Source: Schistocerca nitens
Lineage: Eukaryota; Arthropoda; Insecta; Orthoptera; Acrididae
Reading direction: 5' to 3'
Length of the DNA stretch: 64,000 nucleotides
Assembly (NCBI RefSeq): GCF_023898315.1
Contig: NC_064622.1
Coordinates: 272,047,503 to 272,111,502, forward strand
Shown here piece by piece: positions 20,892 through 31,525 of the stretch (the stretch's first letter is position 1; every line of letters starts with the position of its first letter). The translations under genes and the position numbers were made by a program. The notes beneath the pieces were generated by a model that was not told the origin of the DNA, did no database searches, and was given only the letters and a program-made list of their open reading frames with translations.

Positions 20892-22259
20892 TCAGGATTG
20901 CTTTAGGAAAAGTAAAGGCACGAGAGAGGCAATTCTGACGTTGTGTTTAATAATGGAAGCAAGACTAAAGAAAAATCAAGACACGTTCATAGCATATGTC
21001 GACCTGGAAAAAGCGTCCGACAATGTAAAATGGTGCAAGATGTTCGAAATTCTGAAAAAAGTAGGGGCATGCTATAGGGAGAGACGAGTCATACACAATA
21101 TGTACAACAGCCAAGAGGGAGTAATAAGAGTTGACGACCAAGAACGATGTGCTCATATTAAAAAGGGTGTAACACAAGGATGTAGCCTTCCACCCTACTG
21201 TTCAATCTGTACATCGAGGAAGCAATGATGGACATAAAAGAAAGGTTCAGGAGTGGAGCCGGCCGCGGTGGTCTAGCGGTTCTAGGCGCTCAGTCCGGAA
21301 CCGCGCGACTGCTATGGTCGCAGGTTCGAATCCTGCCTCGGGCATGGATGTGTGTGATGTCCTTAGGTTAGTTAGGTTTAAGTAGTTCTAAGTTCTAGGG
21401 GACTGATGACCACGGATGTTAAGTCCCATAGTGCTCAGAGCCAGTTTTGTTCAGGAGTGGAAATAAAATTCAATGATACGATTCGCTGATGATATTGCTA
21501 TCCTGATTGAAAGTGACGAAGAATTACGTGATAAGCTGAATGGAATGAACAGTTTAATGAGTACTGAATATGGACTGTGAGTAAATCGAAGAAAGACGGA
21601 GGTAATGAGGAGTAGTAGAAAAGAGAACAGCGAGAAACTTAATATCAGGATTGATGATGACGAAGTAGATGAAGTTACGCAATTATGCCACCTAGGCAGT
21701 ATAATAACCAATGACGGACGGAGCAAGCAGGACATCAAAAGCGGAGTAACAATGACAAAAAGGTCATTCCTGGCCAAGAGAAGTCTACTAATATCAAATA
21801 TTGGTCTTAATTTGAGGAAGAAATTTCTGAGACTGTACGTCTGGAGTACAGCACTGTATGGTAGTGAAACATGGACTGTGGGGAAAACCGGAGCAGAGGA
21901 GAATCGAAGCATTTGAGATGTGGTGCTACAGTCGAATGTTGAAAATTAGGTGTACTGATAAGGTAAGGAATGAGAAGGTCCTGCGCGGAATCGGAGAGGA
22001 AAGGAATATGTGGAAAACACTGATAAGGAGAAGGCACAGGATGATGGTACATTTGTTAAGACATGAGGGAATGACTTCCATGATACTAGAGGGAGCTGTA
22101 GACGACAAAAACTGTATAGGAAGACAGGGATTGGAATACATCCAGCAGATAATTGAGGACGTAGGTTGCAAGTGCTGCTCTGAGATGAAGAGGTTGGCAC
22201 AGGAGAGGAATTCGTGGCGGGCCGCCTCAAACCCGTCAGAAGGCTGACGACAAAAAAAT
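20892..22259 (+). pseudogene. RTE-B LINE relic, 3' portion
   Basis: Continues the RTE-B reverse transcriptase after the LTR element: 'TFIAYVDLEKASDNVKW' (motif A), 'GVTQGCSLPP' (motif B), then 'IRFADDIAILIES' (FADD) after a SINE at 21258. The C-terminal 'LYGSETWTV' and 'RRIEAFEMWCYSRMLKIR' are followed by the stop at 22245-22247. There are frameshifts near 21205 and 21890 and a stop near 21580. The 3' end 'ctgacgacaaaaaaa' is the A-rich tail. Confidence 0.88.
21258..21448 (+). mobile_element. SINE1 copy f, full length
   Basis: 191 bp with A-box-like 'tggtctagcgg', B box at 21323-21333 and hairpin 21399-21427. A perfect 13-bp duplication 'gttcaggagtgga' (21245-21257 and 21449-21461) marks insertion into RTE-B. 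Confidence 0.95.
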
Positions 22260-24472
22260 GGGTTAACGGTAATACAGAAGGTAAACAACTAGAGCAGGAT
22301 ATTTAATACATAATTTAAAACTTTTTGTTGTGGGTTACTGTCTGCCATAGTCGTTACAAACCAAGAAGAACAAGATTTATGCAGGAAGATGAATATGTGT
22401 TATAATTCTCATTTTTGTTGTATTGGTGCAAGGATATCCTGGAAATTCTGGAAGAAACGGTTTTGTGTTGATTCAGTCTGTTCATTCAGGATGTTTTTTG
22501 ATTTCTAATTGTTCAAGGAGCCTGCAGTGGCTTGAAAACATGTTCATGATTGAATAAATCGTACAAAAGCGACTGGTTGCACATTTATTACCAGATAAAC
22601 GCTAATTTAAATCACAGACGCAGATCGTCATCCACAATGGATATACTGAAATTATGATTTTTTTTAATGTTTAAAAGTGACCTACGTATACGTGTAACAA
22701 CAGCATCTGTTACTACGACTAATTCTACCCGTCGGATCCAAGCGAGTATCTATCAGTGTCTAGGAACGTAGGTTCTTCAAGTCATATGTGCAGAATCAAC
22801 ACATTGTTGTGTACCATAACCGACTGGTATTTTCACAGTAGTGTCAAAAACCACCGCCAACTTTTTCTTTCACCTTTTTCTTCTCAAAATTGGTCAAAAC
22901 ACTTCGACTGACGTACATAGCGACGATACTATTCCTGTAACTAAATACTAAAAGCGTGAATTGTTTGGTACTGTTCGCAGTCTGCATTGTTTTATCATCA
23001 TCACCAATAGCCATTCAATAATAGAGTTACGCCCTGTTGTTCTCGCAACAAGCGTCAATCCATCGCTTGAGTGATTTACCTAGATTTCTTTTCCTATTTA
23101 TATCGGTAGGCCATATGTTATTAACGCAGTAAGTAACGGCAAAGCTTTAGTTGCAGATATTGTTACATTAGGTTAATTTTTAGCGTAAAAATAGATGTTT
23201 GATCCTAAGTGTATGACCAATTGTGACGTATCGCGTTATGTGTATAACTGTTGCGAGACGTCTGATTGTTATATTAGATAAAACAATTTTTATTTCCCCA
23301 GACAAGCACATTTTTTGCTTTCTGAAACATAAAAGAATCAGGAGTCGTAGAGGTAGCGCTCTGTAGTGAATTTAGCCTTAAGTCGTCAGTATTTTATTTG
23401 TAGTTTTGTAATGTTTCCTTATAAAAATAAATGTAGGCTGTTTAGTATATTAACAGTAATTTCGGCTTATTTTTTTCATTTTATCTTAAAATTTTTTGTT
23501 TAATTTTATGACACTGACGTGGTTTCTTTCCTTACTCTCGTATCATGTAAATAAGTTTAGTAAAGAAATGAAATCTTCGTTTGTTACATAGCCGCACCTA
23601 TACTCGAAATATTCCACCAACTCTAGAACTACAGACATTACTATCCTCTTTCAATGGGATTCCAACCGACTCACATTCCTGGAAAACAAAACACCCCATG
23701 GTATTTAGCCATCCTATGAGCTCCAAGTTTTCGTTTCTTATCCTACGTCGCATCAATGCTTCTCAAACCATCTCTCCATCTTTCGGTTCATATTTCCTCG
23801 TAATACTCCATTTACCCTCACAATCTCTTCTTGGCTCTGTAGCGTAAAGTCAGAATACTTTCCTGACCTTGACGGGTCGTTAAACAGGCGAAAATTGCTG
23901 TCCTGCATTGTTATCTATATTTTATTATTTTACAATTTTATAATGTTTTACATGTCGTCTATAAAATTATATAAAAATCATTGTTTTCATTTTTATTTTA
24001 GATCTGAAGCTTACCTCTTGACAAGGTTGAAATCGGTAGTGCTAAAATATAATTTTTGATTGTATGACTGTAATGTAATGACCTAGTACAATCTTATTCG
24101 ATTCTGTAAGAGTTAACTGCAGTATTTCTATAGAGGACTTCAAGGTTATTAGCAAGCTTGATGCGGAGCTAGCAAACTTTAATGTCAGCATTAATTTACT
24201 GGAGAGAACTGTGCGTGTTTCCCAGCCATAAATGATAATAACGCCGGAAGCGTTGTTGCGGTTGGCTCTGCTGTGTAATCGAAACAGTGAAAAATAGCCG
24301 AGAACTCTCTCCTGATGTCGTGGACTTGAAGTGAATAATAATGTAATGTAGTCATCCAGTTTTAACTGTCTGATGCTCAATACAATTACAAGCGAAAGAT
24401 GTTACTGAGACGTCAAAAATGGTGAATGATTTTAAGGGTTCATGGAATCCGATGTATACAGTTTTCTGTGAG
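22260..24472. other. Anonymous DNA with one dispersed repeat
   Basis: 22515-22605 is the inverted relative of 9425-9510. Otherwise A/T-rich with only short frames and nothing recognisable. Words around 24005-24045 ('gacaaggttgaaatcggtag') may belong to an interspersed family but cannot be assigned. Confidence 0.5.
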
Positions 24473-24482
24473 TATGATACAG

Positions 24483-24684
24483 GCCGTCCGCTGTGGACGA
24501 GCGGTTCTAGGCGCTTCAGTCCAGAACCGCGCTGCTGCTATGGTCGCAGGTTCGAATCCTGCCTCGGGCATGAACGTGTGTGATGTCCTTAGGTTAGTTA
24601 GGTTTAAGTAGTTCGAAGTCAAGGGGACTGATGACCTCAGATGTTAAGTCCCATAGTGCTTAGAGCTATTTGAACCATTTTTGA
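24483..24684 (+). mobile_element. SINE1 copy g, full length
   Basis: The head 'gccgtccgctgtggacgag', B box at about 24549-24559 and hairpin near 24624-24655. Flanked by the 10-bp duplication 'tatgatacag' (24473-24482 and 24685-24694). Confidence 0.93.
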
Positions 24685-24779
24685 TATGATACAGACATTG
24701 ATGGATGGTACATCAGTAGAAACACCATGTATTATTTGAAATAGGGCACAGAGGTCTGGTAATAGATTCAGTCGAACTT

Positions 24780-25400
24780 TATCAGCAAAAATTACAAAAA
24801 AGAGCAAGTTTGGTTGCTCATAGTGATGGAAATACCAGAGGGATATAGTGACAAATTCTGTCCAAATGACGCGTTAGACTGATAAAATCCCGACGAGCTG
24901 TTTGGGTTGGTGGGGAGAGAGGGTTGTGGGGGGAGGCGGCTGTCCTCAGTGCCCCAGTCGTCCTCAGGCGGGAATAGATCCAGCGACCATGCAGACGAAG
25001 GCAGGGATTGGCAAGTATGAAGTCGAGCAGTAGAAACTCTCATTGCGTGTTCGTGAGCATTGTCTTGCTGAAATGTAAGACCGCGATGGCTTACCATGGA
25101 AGGCAACAAAATGGCGAGTAGAATATCAGCAATGTACCATTGCGCTCAAAGGCTGCCGCGGATGACAAACTAAAGAGGGCTTACTACTAAAAGAAATGCA
25201 CCCCAGACCATCATTCCTGGCCGCCGGGCCGTATACCGGAAGGCAATTAGATTGGTATCCCAACACTGTCCGGAGGGACTCCATACATCTCTTCGGCCTG
25301 GAATATCATTGGCTGGAGTCGAAATGTCTTCATTGATGACTCCCTCTTCCAACTGAGCCCCGATGATGAGCAAAGATGTGTCTAGTGACGCCCCAGACAG
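24780..25400 (-). pseudogene. Tc1-like transposase relic (minus)
   Basis: Two readable stretches on the minus strand: 'FRYTARRPGMMVWGAF' (25240-25180) and 'TFQQDNAHEHAMRVSTARL' with 'SSAWSLDLFPPEDDWG' (25080-24950). These match the second Asp and Glu regions of a Tc1 transposase (32 residues apart here). Frameshifts and missing N-terminal sequence make it dead. Confidence 0.72.
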
Positions 25401-25690
25401 CGGTGGGATACCAACCTAAATGTCGCCCGCCATACGCCCTGACAACCAGGAATAATGATCTGGTATGCCACTTATTTTCATAGTAGCGCCCCTTTAGTTG
25501 TCATCCACGACAAACGCACTGCACAGCCCTATTTTGTTGCTCCTCATGGCAAGCCTTCCTGGTTTACATTTCAGCAAGATAACGCCTGTGAGAGCTTCTA
25601 ATGCTTATCTTCGTTTTTACCAAACCCTTCCTTGGCCTGTAGGGTCGTCGAATCTCACCCCAACTGAAAACATTTGCAGTAGCTTGGTCT
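25400..25690 (+). pseudogene. Tc1-like transposase relic (plus), opposite to its neighbour
   Basis: The plus strand reads 'QPGIMIWYATYFHSSAPLVV', then 'FTFQQDNACES', then in another frame 'FYQTLPWPVGSSNLTPTENI'. This is the same part of a Tc1 transposase as in the relic to its left but in inverted orientation. Broken by frameshifts. Confidence 0.68.
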
Positions 25691-25855
25691 ATTGAGACAC
25701 ACAGTCAACACGAATTTACGAAACATCGTTCTTGTGAAACACAGCTAGCTTTTTACTTACACGAAGTGTTGATTCCTATCGACAGGGATTTTAAATTGAT
25801 TCCGTATTTCTAGATTTTCAGAAGGCTTTTTACACCATTCCTCACAAGTGACTTG
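25690..25855 (+). pseudogene. Non-LTR reverse transcriptase fragment (CR1/jockey-like)
   Basis: About 165 bp encoding an RT palm fragment with 'SVFLDFQKAFYTIPHK', equivalent to motif A, preceded by 'HRSCETQLAFY'. The same family occurs at 32690-33600 and 28030-28190. Too short to function. Confidence 0.65.
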
Positions 25856-25945
25856 TAATCTACCCCATCTTGGTTCAGCTGTGGTTTTTCTTTCACGTTT
25901 CCATTTCACAGTCACATCGCCAACAGTCGACTTGGGCAGTGTTAG

Positions 25946-26620
25946 AAGGGTTGTCCAGAAAGTAAGCTCAGATCGGTCGCGATATGGAAACCACTGGGAA
26001 AATCCGGTAAAGCTTTGCACAGATGTGTTGGGCAGTGTCTCCAGTATGACCGTCGATCGTGTCACGTCGCTCTTTTCAGTTTTGAGTGAGCAGTGAGCAC
26101 GAAAAGATGCGTAGGGAACAGCGTCTCCCGCCGATTCTGATGGCCTGGTTAGAGATTTCGCCTGTGTCATGCAGCCCACATAACACAACTGTCAAGCAGT
26201 TCCTTCTTCATGCCAATTCTCGGCCGCACACTGCAGGGGCGATGAAGACGCTCCTGCAGAGTTTCCGGTGAGAAGTGTTTGATCACCCACAATACAGTCC
26301 GTAATTGGCTTCCCCTGAGTCTCTTCTCTGCTCACAAGAACCGCTAACTATGAAGACACAATTTTTCCACAGACAAAGAGCTGCAGACCAGTGCAGATAA
26401 CTGGCTGAAAGCACAGGCGGCTGCTTTCTATGATGAGGATACTGGAAAGTTGCTACAACACTGCGACAACACTTGAAGTTGGAGCGGCGATTATGCAGAG
26501 CCGTAGGTGGAGGGTGTACCTAACTGACGTAACTGTTGCAAAAGAAACGTTTCTGGTTTTCACTGTGGTATGAATTGGCAATTCGCGACCGACCGGAACT
26601 TACTTTCTGGACAACCCTCG
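25946..26620 (+). mobile_element. Internally deleted mariner-like element
   Basis: Inverted ends: 'gggttgtccagaaagtaag' near 25948 and its complement 'acttactttctggacaaccc' at 26600-26619. Inside, the 5' region jumps to the catalytic third of a transposase ('LLHANSRPHTAGAMKTLLQS') and a C-terminal stretch ('WLKAQAAAFYDEDTGKLLQH') with stops. The middle of the gene is gone, so it is non-autonomous. Confidence 0.8.
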
Positions 26621-26784
26621 TGTTACTCAAGCGACATCCAAGGACTACTCCACGTTCGAAGGCACTGAGCCCTCCTCATCGTCTCATTCTGGTATTACAG
26701 CTTCTCTGCTGACAACACCGTACATCCCACCTCCATTCATGTTGACAGGTCCGCCTCTCGTGATATACAGTTTTCATTTCTGGG
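26621..26784. other. Anonymous spacer
   Basis: No feature seen between the mariner relic and the foldback element. Confidence 0.4.
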
Positions 26785-26797
26785 TTTCATAGAGCTG

Positions 26798-27050
26798 ACA
26801 AACTGCCTATTGGCTTCTGTCTCGGGTTCTTCGGCCGACGTTCATCTAATGATTTTTCTGACGTTTCGCCAGCACGAGTGGCTGGCATTGTCAAAGCTTC
26901 ACCCTCCATTGCCGGTGGTGAAGCTTTGACAATGCCAGCCACTCGTGCTGACGAAACGTCAGAAAAATCATTAGATGAACGTCGGCCGAAGAACCCGAGA
27001 CAGAAGCCAATAGGCAGTTTGTCAACAAGTGGCGACGAAAGCCTCAACAA
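26798..27050. mobile_element. Foldback element with 108-bp arms and a 13-bp target duplication
   Basis: The arms 26796-26903 and 26917-27024 are complementary with one mismatch around a 13-nt loop; their two outermost bases overlap the duplication. The unit is flanked by 'tttcatagagctg' (26785-26797 and 27051-27063). About 26 unpaired bases ('acaagtggcgacg', 'cctcaacaa') lie between the right arm and its duplication. The long duplication and one-sided tail look more like retroposition than cut-and-paste. No protein domain recognised. Confidence 0.85.
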
Positions 27051-27063
27051 TTTCATAGAGCTG

Positions 27064-28020
27064 TTCGAATACTTCTGATCGGACAGTGTATCTCTCAGCA
27101 AACAGTAAGATGTGCAATTAGAAAGATCTTTAATATTACACCAGGGATGTCGGACGTACTTAGCATACGTGAAAGAGCTCTGATGAGATAAATATTTGCT
27201 TGTCCTTGGTAAACTAAGAGGAATGTCGATGATTTAAGAACTGATGTATAAAATGGACGGTAGATGTGTGAACTTTAATCACTGATTCGAACCGAACAGC
27301 TCTACTTGACCCGCTTGTAGCAAGAACCGGAGACCCGCTGTGATCAACAAAATACAGAGGGTGCAGGAAACAACGGAGGAAGGTCGGCCGTCTCCGCAGT
27401 TTTCTAACAGCTGCTGTAACGACGTTCACTCAGCACTGTTTCACCAAGTATAGAGCAGGTCTATGAAAGCAGAGCACAGTGTTCGCCTGTTTCACGGAAA
27501 CGACGCTCATACCGAATGCAGCGCACGCCACACTCCGTGACATCAAAGAGATTCCGGCGCTGCTCCCCTCTTTGGCCCGCTCGCCTTTGGCAGCCACCCA
27601 TATTTCTCCATTGTGTTCCCGATCTGGTGTTTCGTGGAGGAATGGAGCAGTCTGCAGTACCGGTTCCGGAGTAATCAGAAAATAATGAGGTCGTGTTTCC
27701 GGGCGTCAAACGATAAGGGAAATGCCACTACGGAAGTGCTTTTACGGTGCCTTCGTTCACTCTTCATATAAACCGTACTTCCGCTCTGCTTTCTGCAACG
27801 TATTGAGTGAGGTGGAGCATTGGTTTACAAATGACTCGCATTCGAATGTAGCTCCGTTCGGTCACCCACATGTAGTTTTACCGTCATTTCTATAAACCAT
27901 TCAGGAGAAACGCGACCGTGTTTCTCTGAATCATTCACAAGAAATCAGACATGGTTTCTCGGAAGAGAATACGGTAGATTTCCTCCCTCATCCTCGTCCA
28001 AATAGAGCTATTGCTCATTC
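27064..28020. other. Anonymous DNA
   Basis: Short unrelated frames on both strands. I see no conserved motif, RNA gene or terminal repeat. Confidence 0.4.
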
Positions 28021-28024
28021 TTCA

Positions 28025-28195
28025 GTGGATTATTATCGCGGATCTCTCACCCAGCGCAAAGTCCCATGCGACTGGAAAAAAGCTGAGATGACTCCCATAT
28101 ATCAGAAGGGTAAAATAACGGACCCACATAATTACAAACCAATATACGTAACATCGGTTTGCTGCAGAATTGGAGGGCAGAGAGTACGAATGGTA
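28025..28195 (+). pseudogene. Non-LTR reverse transcriptase fragment
   Basis: 'VPCDWKKAEMTPIYQKG' followed by 'DPHNYKPIYVTSVCCRIG' matches the N-terminal RT region of CR1/jockey-like LINEs (usually 'DWKxAxVxPIxKKG' then 'NYRPxSLTS'). Only about 55 codons remain. Confidence 0.7.
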
Positions 28196-28334
28196 CAAGC
28201 GCTTGCTTAAGCGAACTGAGTAAATTACTTTCAAAGTCAAATGGCTATCCGTAAATTATGTGAGCTACTATAGAAAAATCAGATACTATTTCTTAATGTC
28301 AGTTAGTCTATGTACAGTTGTAGTGTGGTTAGAG

Positions 28335-29843
28335 CAGGGGTTCCCAACAAAATTTTCTCGAGGACTCCCTCATCGAGCATGAGTTGTACCTTGTCATATC
28401 ACAGTATCAAGTACCTAAAAAAGCCAAATTAAGAGTTTTTTTATACGTTTTCTATTTTTGGTACTTAGAAAAAGCATTGACATATTCATTCTTGAGAAGA
28501 TATTGAGCTTAAAACTTTTTCAATTTAGCCATCATTGTTATTGTTAAACTTTTGATTATTGCTCAAAATGTTTGTCTTCAAATCTGGGTGTTTAGTATAA
28601 CAAACTCCTTAAAAAAATTGAGTATGAAGTGAAAAGACAGGAAAAAAGTTAAAACTGAGTGTATTGGTCTTTCAAATGTACTACACTTGAGATTGCATTG
28701 AGTGTGATAAATAAGAAAACACTAATTTCATACAAGGTATTATTTATTTGAAAAAATACAGTTACAACAGAGTACTCCATCAGTATACAGTTCGTTTTAA
28801 TTTTCAGTTCTTAATGAGATGACTTCAATCTGACGTTTGAGTCCATTATTTCTGAAATAGAAGGTTCCAAACTTGAAACTTTCACTCTGAAATCTGACCG
28901 CATGTCGAGCCGATTCCTATATTTGTTTTTCATGAAACACATGGAAGAAAATGCTTGCTCACACCGATATGTGGTTGCAAATGGAATGATCTTTTTCATT
29001 GCCTTATCTCCAGGTTTCTTGTAGTCCTTGCGTCCTGATGCCCAGAAGTCTGTAATTTTATCAACGATGAAAATGTTTATCATCGTACAACATCTGGAGA
29101 GATCCACAAGTTGATCTTGCTCTTCTTCAGTGAGGCCTTGGATTTTGTCTATTTCTTCACAGCTGAAGAGATTTCGAACTCATCTGTCGTCAGGGTCAGG
29201 TTCAGGGAAATATTCTCTAAAGGTGGTGCCTGGGCTGCGTAGATGCTCGGCTACATTGATCCTGATCTGCTCAGGCAAACTCTCCTCTGATGACTCCAAG
29301 AATTGTTTTAAAGTAGAAAAGTTAGTTAGTGACTCGTTCTCTATGCTTGACGCCCAGATCTGACACTTCTTGATCATATCACTAATCTTGTCCTCAACTT
29401 TGAAGATGTTTACATTTTTTCCTTGTGAACTCAAGTTTAACACATTCAAGTGTTCAAACACATCAGCTAAGTACGAAACTGAGCAAAGCCAAGAGACGTT
29501 AGTGAGAAAATCCGCGTACTTTGTGTCAAGAAGGAAGGCACGCACCTCATCTCTAAGTTCAAAAAATCTTGACAAGATCCTACCTCGAGGAAGCTATCTT
29601 ACTTCCTCATGAATAAGAAGTTGCTGGTGCTCACTGCCGATCTCTTTACACTCTAGGAAGACGCTTGATGAAGAAGTTCGCGTTCGCTAAAGCTCTGCTC
29701 ATGCAGAAAGCGGCCAAAACAAAAAATCTGTTATCATACGAAATATATTTAATATATTTTTTATTCTAACAGCATCTTGCGGACCCCTCTGGCAAAGCTC
29801 ACGGACCCCTGGGGGTCCGCGGACCACCTATTGGGAACCACTG
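28335..29843 (-). mobile_element. hAT transposon, internally truncated
   Basis: The terminal repeats start 'caggggttcccaa' at 28335, and the right end is its near-complement 'ttgggaaccactg' to 29843. A perfect 8-bp duplication 'ggttagag' (28327-28334 and 29844-29851) is diagnostic of hAT insertion. The right subterminal region 'ggggtccgcgga' is also typical. Only the C-terminal transposase remains, on the minus strand. Confidence 0.93.
28811..29690 (-). pseudogene. hAT transposase C-terminal region
   Basis: One continuous minus-strand frame with two stops, each replacing an expected Trp: 'HEEVR*LPRGR' near 29600 (TAG) and 'DDR*VRNLF' near 29180 (TGA). It shows 'LSRFFELRDEVRAFL', 'WLCSVSYLADVFEHLN' and the hAT C-terminal dimerisation region ('IPFATTYRCEQAFSSM', 'KYRNRLDMRSDFRV'). 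It resembles ZBED5-like hAT proteins, as recalled. The BED zinc finger and N-terminal catalytic part are absent. Confidence 0.87.
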
Positions 29844-29851
29844 GGTTAGAG

Positions 29852-30099
29852 AATGTAATGCCCCTACGTAATTGTCATAATATAATAAAAATTCTTGTAC
29901 TCCTTAATTCTTAAATTATTTTAAAGTGAAACATACAAATGCCAAAACGTGAATATTTTTTGGTACAAAATCCACGATATACATAGTGGAATACATGTTC
30001 ATTATAAAGCAACGTTATGTGAGTAATTAAAGTGGAATTAATATACCAAGTTGAAAAAGATAGGTAATAGCAAATAAAATTCAAGTAGCAAAACAGAAA
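29852..30099. other. Anonymous spacer
   Basis: A/T-rich, no feature seen. Confidence 0.4.
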
Positions 30100-30101
30100 T
30101 A

Positions 30102-31523
30102 CACTCCTGGAAATGGAAAAAAGAACACATTGACACCGGTGTGTCAGACCCACCATACTTGCTCCGGACACTGCGAGAGAGCTGTACAAGCAATGATCAC
30201 ACGCACGGCACAGCGGACACACCAGGACCCGCGGTGTTGGCCGTCGAATGGCGCTAGCTGCGCAGCATTTGTGCACCGCCGCCGTCAGTGTCAGCCAGTT
30301 TGCCGTGGCATACGGAGCTCCATCGCAGTCTTTAACACTGGTAGCATGCCACGACAGCGTGGACGTGAACCGTATGTGCAGTTGACGGACTTTGAGCGAG
30401 GGCGTATAGTGGGCATGCGGGAGGCCGGGTGGACGTACCGCCGAATTGCTCAACACGTGGGGCGTGAGGTCTCCACAGTACATCGATGTTGTCGCCAGTG
30501 GTCGGCGGAAGGTGCACGTGCCCGTCGACCTGGGACCGGACCGCAGCGACGCACGGATGCACGCCAAGACCGTAGGATCCTACGCAGTGCCGTAGGGGAC
30601 CGCACCGCCACTTCCCAGCAAATTAGGGACACTGTTGCTCCTGGGGTATCGGCGAGGACCATTCGCAACCGTCTCCATGAAGCTGGGCTACGGTCCCGCA
30701 CACCGTTAGGCCGTCTTCCGCTCACGCCCCAACATCGTGCAGCCCGCCTCCAGTGGTGTCGCGACAGGCGTGAATGGAGGGACGAATGGAGACGTGTCGT
30801 CTTCAGCGATGAGAGTCGCTTCTGCCTTGGTGCCAATGATGGTCGTATGCGTGTTTGGCGCCGTGCAGGTGAGCGCCATAATCAGGACTGCATACGACCG
30901 AGGCACACGGGGCCAACACCCGGCATCATGGTGTGGGGAGCGATCTCCTACACTGGCCGTACACCACTGGTGATCGTCGAGGGGACACTGAATAGTGCAC
31001 GGTACATCCAAACCGTCATCGAACCCATCGTTCTACCATTCCTAGACCGGCGAGGGAACTTGCTGTTCCAACAGGACAATGCACGTCCGCATGTATCCCG
31101 TGCCACCCAACGTGCTCTAGAAGGTGTAAGTCAACTAACCTGGCCAGCAAGATCTCCGGATCTGTCCCCCATTGAGCATGTTTGGGACTGGATGAAGCGT
31201 CGTCTCACGCGGTCTGCACGTCCAGCACGAACGCTGGTCCAACTGAGACGCCAGGTGGAAATGGCATGGCAAGCCGTTCCACAGGACTACATCCAGCATC
31301 TCTACGATCGTCTCCATGGGAGAATAGCAGCCTGCATTGCTCCGAAAGGTGGATATACACTGTACTAGTGCCGACATTGTGCATGCTCTGTTGCCTGTGT
31401 CTATGTGCCTGTGGTTCTGTCAGTGTGATCATGTGATGTATCTGACCCCAGGAATGTGTCAATAAAGTTTCCCCTTCCTGGGACAATGAATTCACGGTGT
31501 TCTTATTTCAATTTCCAGGAGTG
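30102..31523 (+). mobile_element. Tc1-like element, copy 2 (1422 bp, complete)
   Basis: Same structure as 2037-3458, with TA at 30100-30101 and 31524-31525 and the same terminal repeats. Few substitutions relative to copies 1 and 3. Confidence 0.95.
30346..31368 (+). CDS. Tc1-like transposase, copy 2 (340 aa, intact)
   Basis: Same 340-residue protein as at 2281, from ATG 30346 with no stop or frameshift. The catalytic residues D155, D244 and E277 and the HTH region are unchanged. Distinctive residues are Arg in 'LDRRGNLLF', Thr in 'SQLTWPARS', and Pro in 'IAPKGGYTLY' where the others have Ala. None falls on a catalytic position. As in the other copies the frame is open upstream into the left terminal repeat, but the conserved protein begins at 'MPRQRGREPY'. 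Activity cannot be judged from sequence alone. Confidence 0.93.
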   Translation: MPRQRGREPYVQLTDFERGRIVGMREAGWTYRRIAQHVGREVSTVHRCCRQWSAEGARARRPGTGPQRRTDARQDRRILRSAVGDRTATSQQIRDTVAPGVSARTIRNRLHEAGLRSRTPLGRLPLTPQHRAARLQWCRDRREWRDEWRRVVFSDESRFCLGANDGRMRVWRRAGERHNQDCIRPRHTGPTPGIMVWGAISYTGRTPLVIVEGTLNSARYIQTVIEPIVLPFLDRRGNLLFQQDNARPHVSRATQRALEGVSQLTWPARSPDLSPIEHVWDWMKRRLTRSARPARTLVQLRRQVEMAWQAVPQDYIQHLYDRLHGRIAACIAPKGGYTLY

Positions 31524-31525
31524 TA

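Noticed and set aside
21268..21340. tRNA gene call for the SINE heads
   Set aside because: A and B boxes are present but the cloverleaf is imperfect and the unit continues into a SINE body with target duplications.
24042..24380. Minus frame of 112 aa with 'IIYGWETRTV' as an RTE RT remnant
   Set aside because: Only one short motif-like stretch; the surrounding residues do not follow the RT order.
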